Position numbers and translations under genes: made by a program
Shown here: in pieces, positions 63,144 to 64,000 of the stretch
How the letters are laid out: every line of letters begins with the position of its first letter
Position numbering within the stretch: position 1 is the stretch's first letter
Source of the DNA: Endozoicomonas sp965199185
GTDB taxonomy: Bacteria; Pseudomonadota; Gammaproteobacteria; Pseudomonadales; Endozoicomonadaceae
Length of the DNA: 64,000 nt
Direction of reading: 5' to 3'
Assembly: GCA_965199185.1 (NCBI GenBank)
Contig: CBDAQW010000013.1
Coordinates: forward strand, 208,936-272,935
The notes under the pieces: generated by a model
What the model was told of the DNA's origin: nothing
The model's database searches: none
What the model saw: only the letters and a program-made list of their open reading frames with translations

Positions 63144-63234
63144 ATTCACAGACAATCTTATTCTGAAGGTTTTATTTCCACTAAAAAAATGAAATCAAAG
63201 TCTTCAGATCTTTTTTTTAAATATTGGTTTTTAT

Positions 63235-63450
63235 ATGGACTTTACTTGGATATTAGTTGTTGGAAGCTTAATTGGTGGTCAATTGGTTATCAATAGAAAT
63301 AAATATGGCTACGCCATCTGGGTAGTGGTTAATATACTTTGGGTTGGATATTATTTTTCTCTATCTTTGTTTTCTTCTTCATTTTTGTTTGGAGTCTATT
63401 TAATTCAATCCCTATGGGGATTATACAAGTGGAATGAAATCAGCAAATAG
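63235..63450 (+). CDS. Small three-helix membrane protein, PnuC-like
   Basis: A 71-residue protein made almost entirely of three hydrophobic segments (about 4-20, 26-42, 46-62), with N-R-N-K-Y-G-Y-A-I-W after the first, an N-x-L-W in the second and QSLWGLYKWNE in the third. The arrangement recalls one half of the nicotinamide riboside transporter PnuC or a SemiSWEET unit, both built from three-helix bundles. It lies 91 bases after the Nudix gene on the same strand. Ribosome site is weak, and an independent promoter may be present. It could export or import the cassette's small molecule, as inference from position. Confidence 0.55.
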   Translation: MDFTWILVVGSLIGGQLVINRNKYGYAIWVVVNILWVGYYFSLSLFSSSFLFGVYLIQSLWGLYKWNEISK

Positions 63451-63504
63451 GAAGCTGCAATACGTATAAGCTTACACTTCTTCATCAGAAGTTGAGCATC
63501 TTAG

Positions 63505-63540
63505 ACTACCTCAGAGCTTGCTCAGAGGTAGTTCATTTTT
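63505..63540. terminator. Hairpin between convergent genes
   Basis: ACTACCTC (63505-63512) and GAGGTAGT (63525-63532) form an 8-base stem, followed by TTCATTTTT on the plus strand. It lies between the small membrane protein gene and the leftward gene at 63569. Confidence 0.7.
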
Positions 63541-63568
63541 ATCACATTAGTTTTTCCCCTACTTTTTC

Positions 63569-64000
63569 TTATACTTCTAAGCTAACGTCATTCTCCTTCT
63601 CTAGGTTACTCCTTCTAGTCATTTTGTGCTCAATATTGTGTGCGCCAAGATGATTAGTTTCTTGCCCTTTTGTAGTTTCTTTGTTTTTCCATTTTTCTTT
63701 AAGTTCTTTTCTGTATTGCTCAATAATTGGTTTAAGTTCCTCGTTCTTAACTTCAACGAAATCATACTTTGCTGCGATACGGCACATTTTATCCAAGTAC
63801 TCAGGTGAACCATTAATGCTTACTGAGTTCTTAAAATTAGCAGCAGCCATCAAGAATCCTGCCTCAAGAGAATTCGTGTCTTCTATGGCTTTGTCCTCAA
63901 ACTCAATACGAGAGCCTTTGTCTGTAAACATTGTTTCGTTATTGGTTTTATATTCAACCCCGAAGTCTGTCATTTCAGCATCCAGATTCTTGAAAATATC
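63569..64000 (-). CDS. C-terminal part of an LPD7-type relaxase/mobilization-like protein (continues past window)
   Basis: The reading frame is open from base 64000 to the stop at 63569 (143 codons visible), so the start lies outside. The visible segment TDFGVEYKTNNETMFTDKGS, then SLEAGFLMAAANFKNSVSING and SPEYLDKMCRIAAKYDFVEV, resembles the LPD7 domain that follows the relaxase in many MobA/TraI-type proteins: a D.G..I strand, an A...A...FG/K.S..I.GS.E strand pair and a helix-rich end. A charged tail follows. A MobA/RepB-like relaxase would complete an IncQ-type mobilizable plasmid. The match is over a short stretch and from memory. Confidence 0.55.
   Translation of the reverse strand, partial: DIFKNLDAEMTDFGVEYKTNNETMFTDKGSRIEFEDKAIEDTNSLEAGFLMAAANFKNSVSINGSPEYLDKMCRIAAKYDFVEVKNEELKPIIEQYRKELKEKWKNKETTKGQETNHLGAHNIEHKMTRRSNLEKENDVSLEV

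Noticed and set aside
1..64000. tRNA or rRNA genes
   Set aside because: No cloverleaf or ribosomal RNA sequence was recognised by eye on either strand. A tRNAscan or Infernal run could still find one.

Overview
This looks like a chromosomal segment from a marine, host-associated gammaproteobacterium. The core genes (ast, msbA, galE, nadC, groESL, metG, trmA, glpD, ettA) are gammaproteobacterial. The type III secretion genes and a eukaryote-like LDL-receptor class A protein recall Endozoicomonas and its relatives. That genus assignment is an inference from gene content, not from a search.

Layout. 1-13 kb: arginine succinyltransferase catabolism (astA-astD-astB, leftward, astB cut by the window edge), msbA, galE, nadC, a ketopantoate reductase-like gene, dodecin, yajQ, an AmpG-like permease, an alkyltransferase-like protein, an SDR reductase and fxsA. 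13-22.7 kb: groES-groEL behind a sigma-32-like promoter, metG, an NCS2 purine permease gene split by an ISAs1-family insertion (10-bp target duplication, transposase itself broken by an amber codon), trmA and sanA.

22.7-41.6 kb: an exopolysaccharide locus in two divergent blocks. Leftward: a STAS protein, a lipoprotein, a very long Wza/SLBB export protein and a CpsD-like ATPase with an altered Walker A. Rightward: a GGDEF-EAL protein, glycosyltransferases, Wzx flippase, Wzy polymerase, acyltransferase, lipoprotein, GumC/Wzz co-polymerase and initiating sugar transferase. A YvcK/CofD-family gene and glpD follow. 43-48.5 kb: part of a type III secretion system (a secretin with an N-terminal LysM domain, then SctX-, SctY- and SctV-like genes). 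48.5-52.9 kb: a GNAT acetyltransferase, the LDLa membrane protein, an unknown gene and ettA.

53-64 kb is an AT-rich accessory region and the most interesting part. It holds an IncQ-like replication module: a RepC-type initiator, a RepA-type helicase, two small paralogous proteins in one tight operon, and four 22-bp iterons. Beside it are a perfect 190-bp tandem duplication and, at the right edge, the C-terminal end of what looks like an LPD7-containing relaxase. This suggests an integrated mobilizable IncQ-like plasmid or element. Its cargo is a group of antitoxin-like genes with no visible toxins (two ParS/MbcA/Xre-type, one PrlF C-terminal stub) and a metabolic cassette: a Gfo/Idh/MocA dehydrogenase, a DegT aminotransferase fused to a Cof-type HAD phosphatase, a Nudix hydrolase and a small PnuC-like membrane protein. 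The dehydrogenase, aminotransferase and phosphatase are the same three families as NtdC, NtdA and NtdB of kanosamine synthesis, so a 3-amino-sugar pathway is a testable hypothesis.
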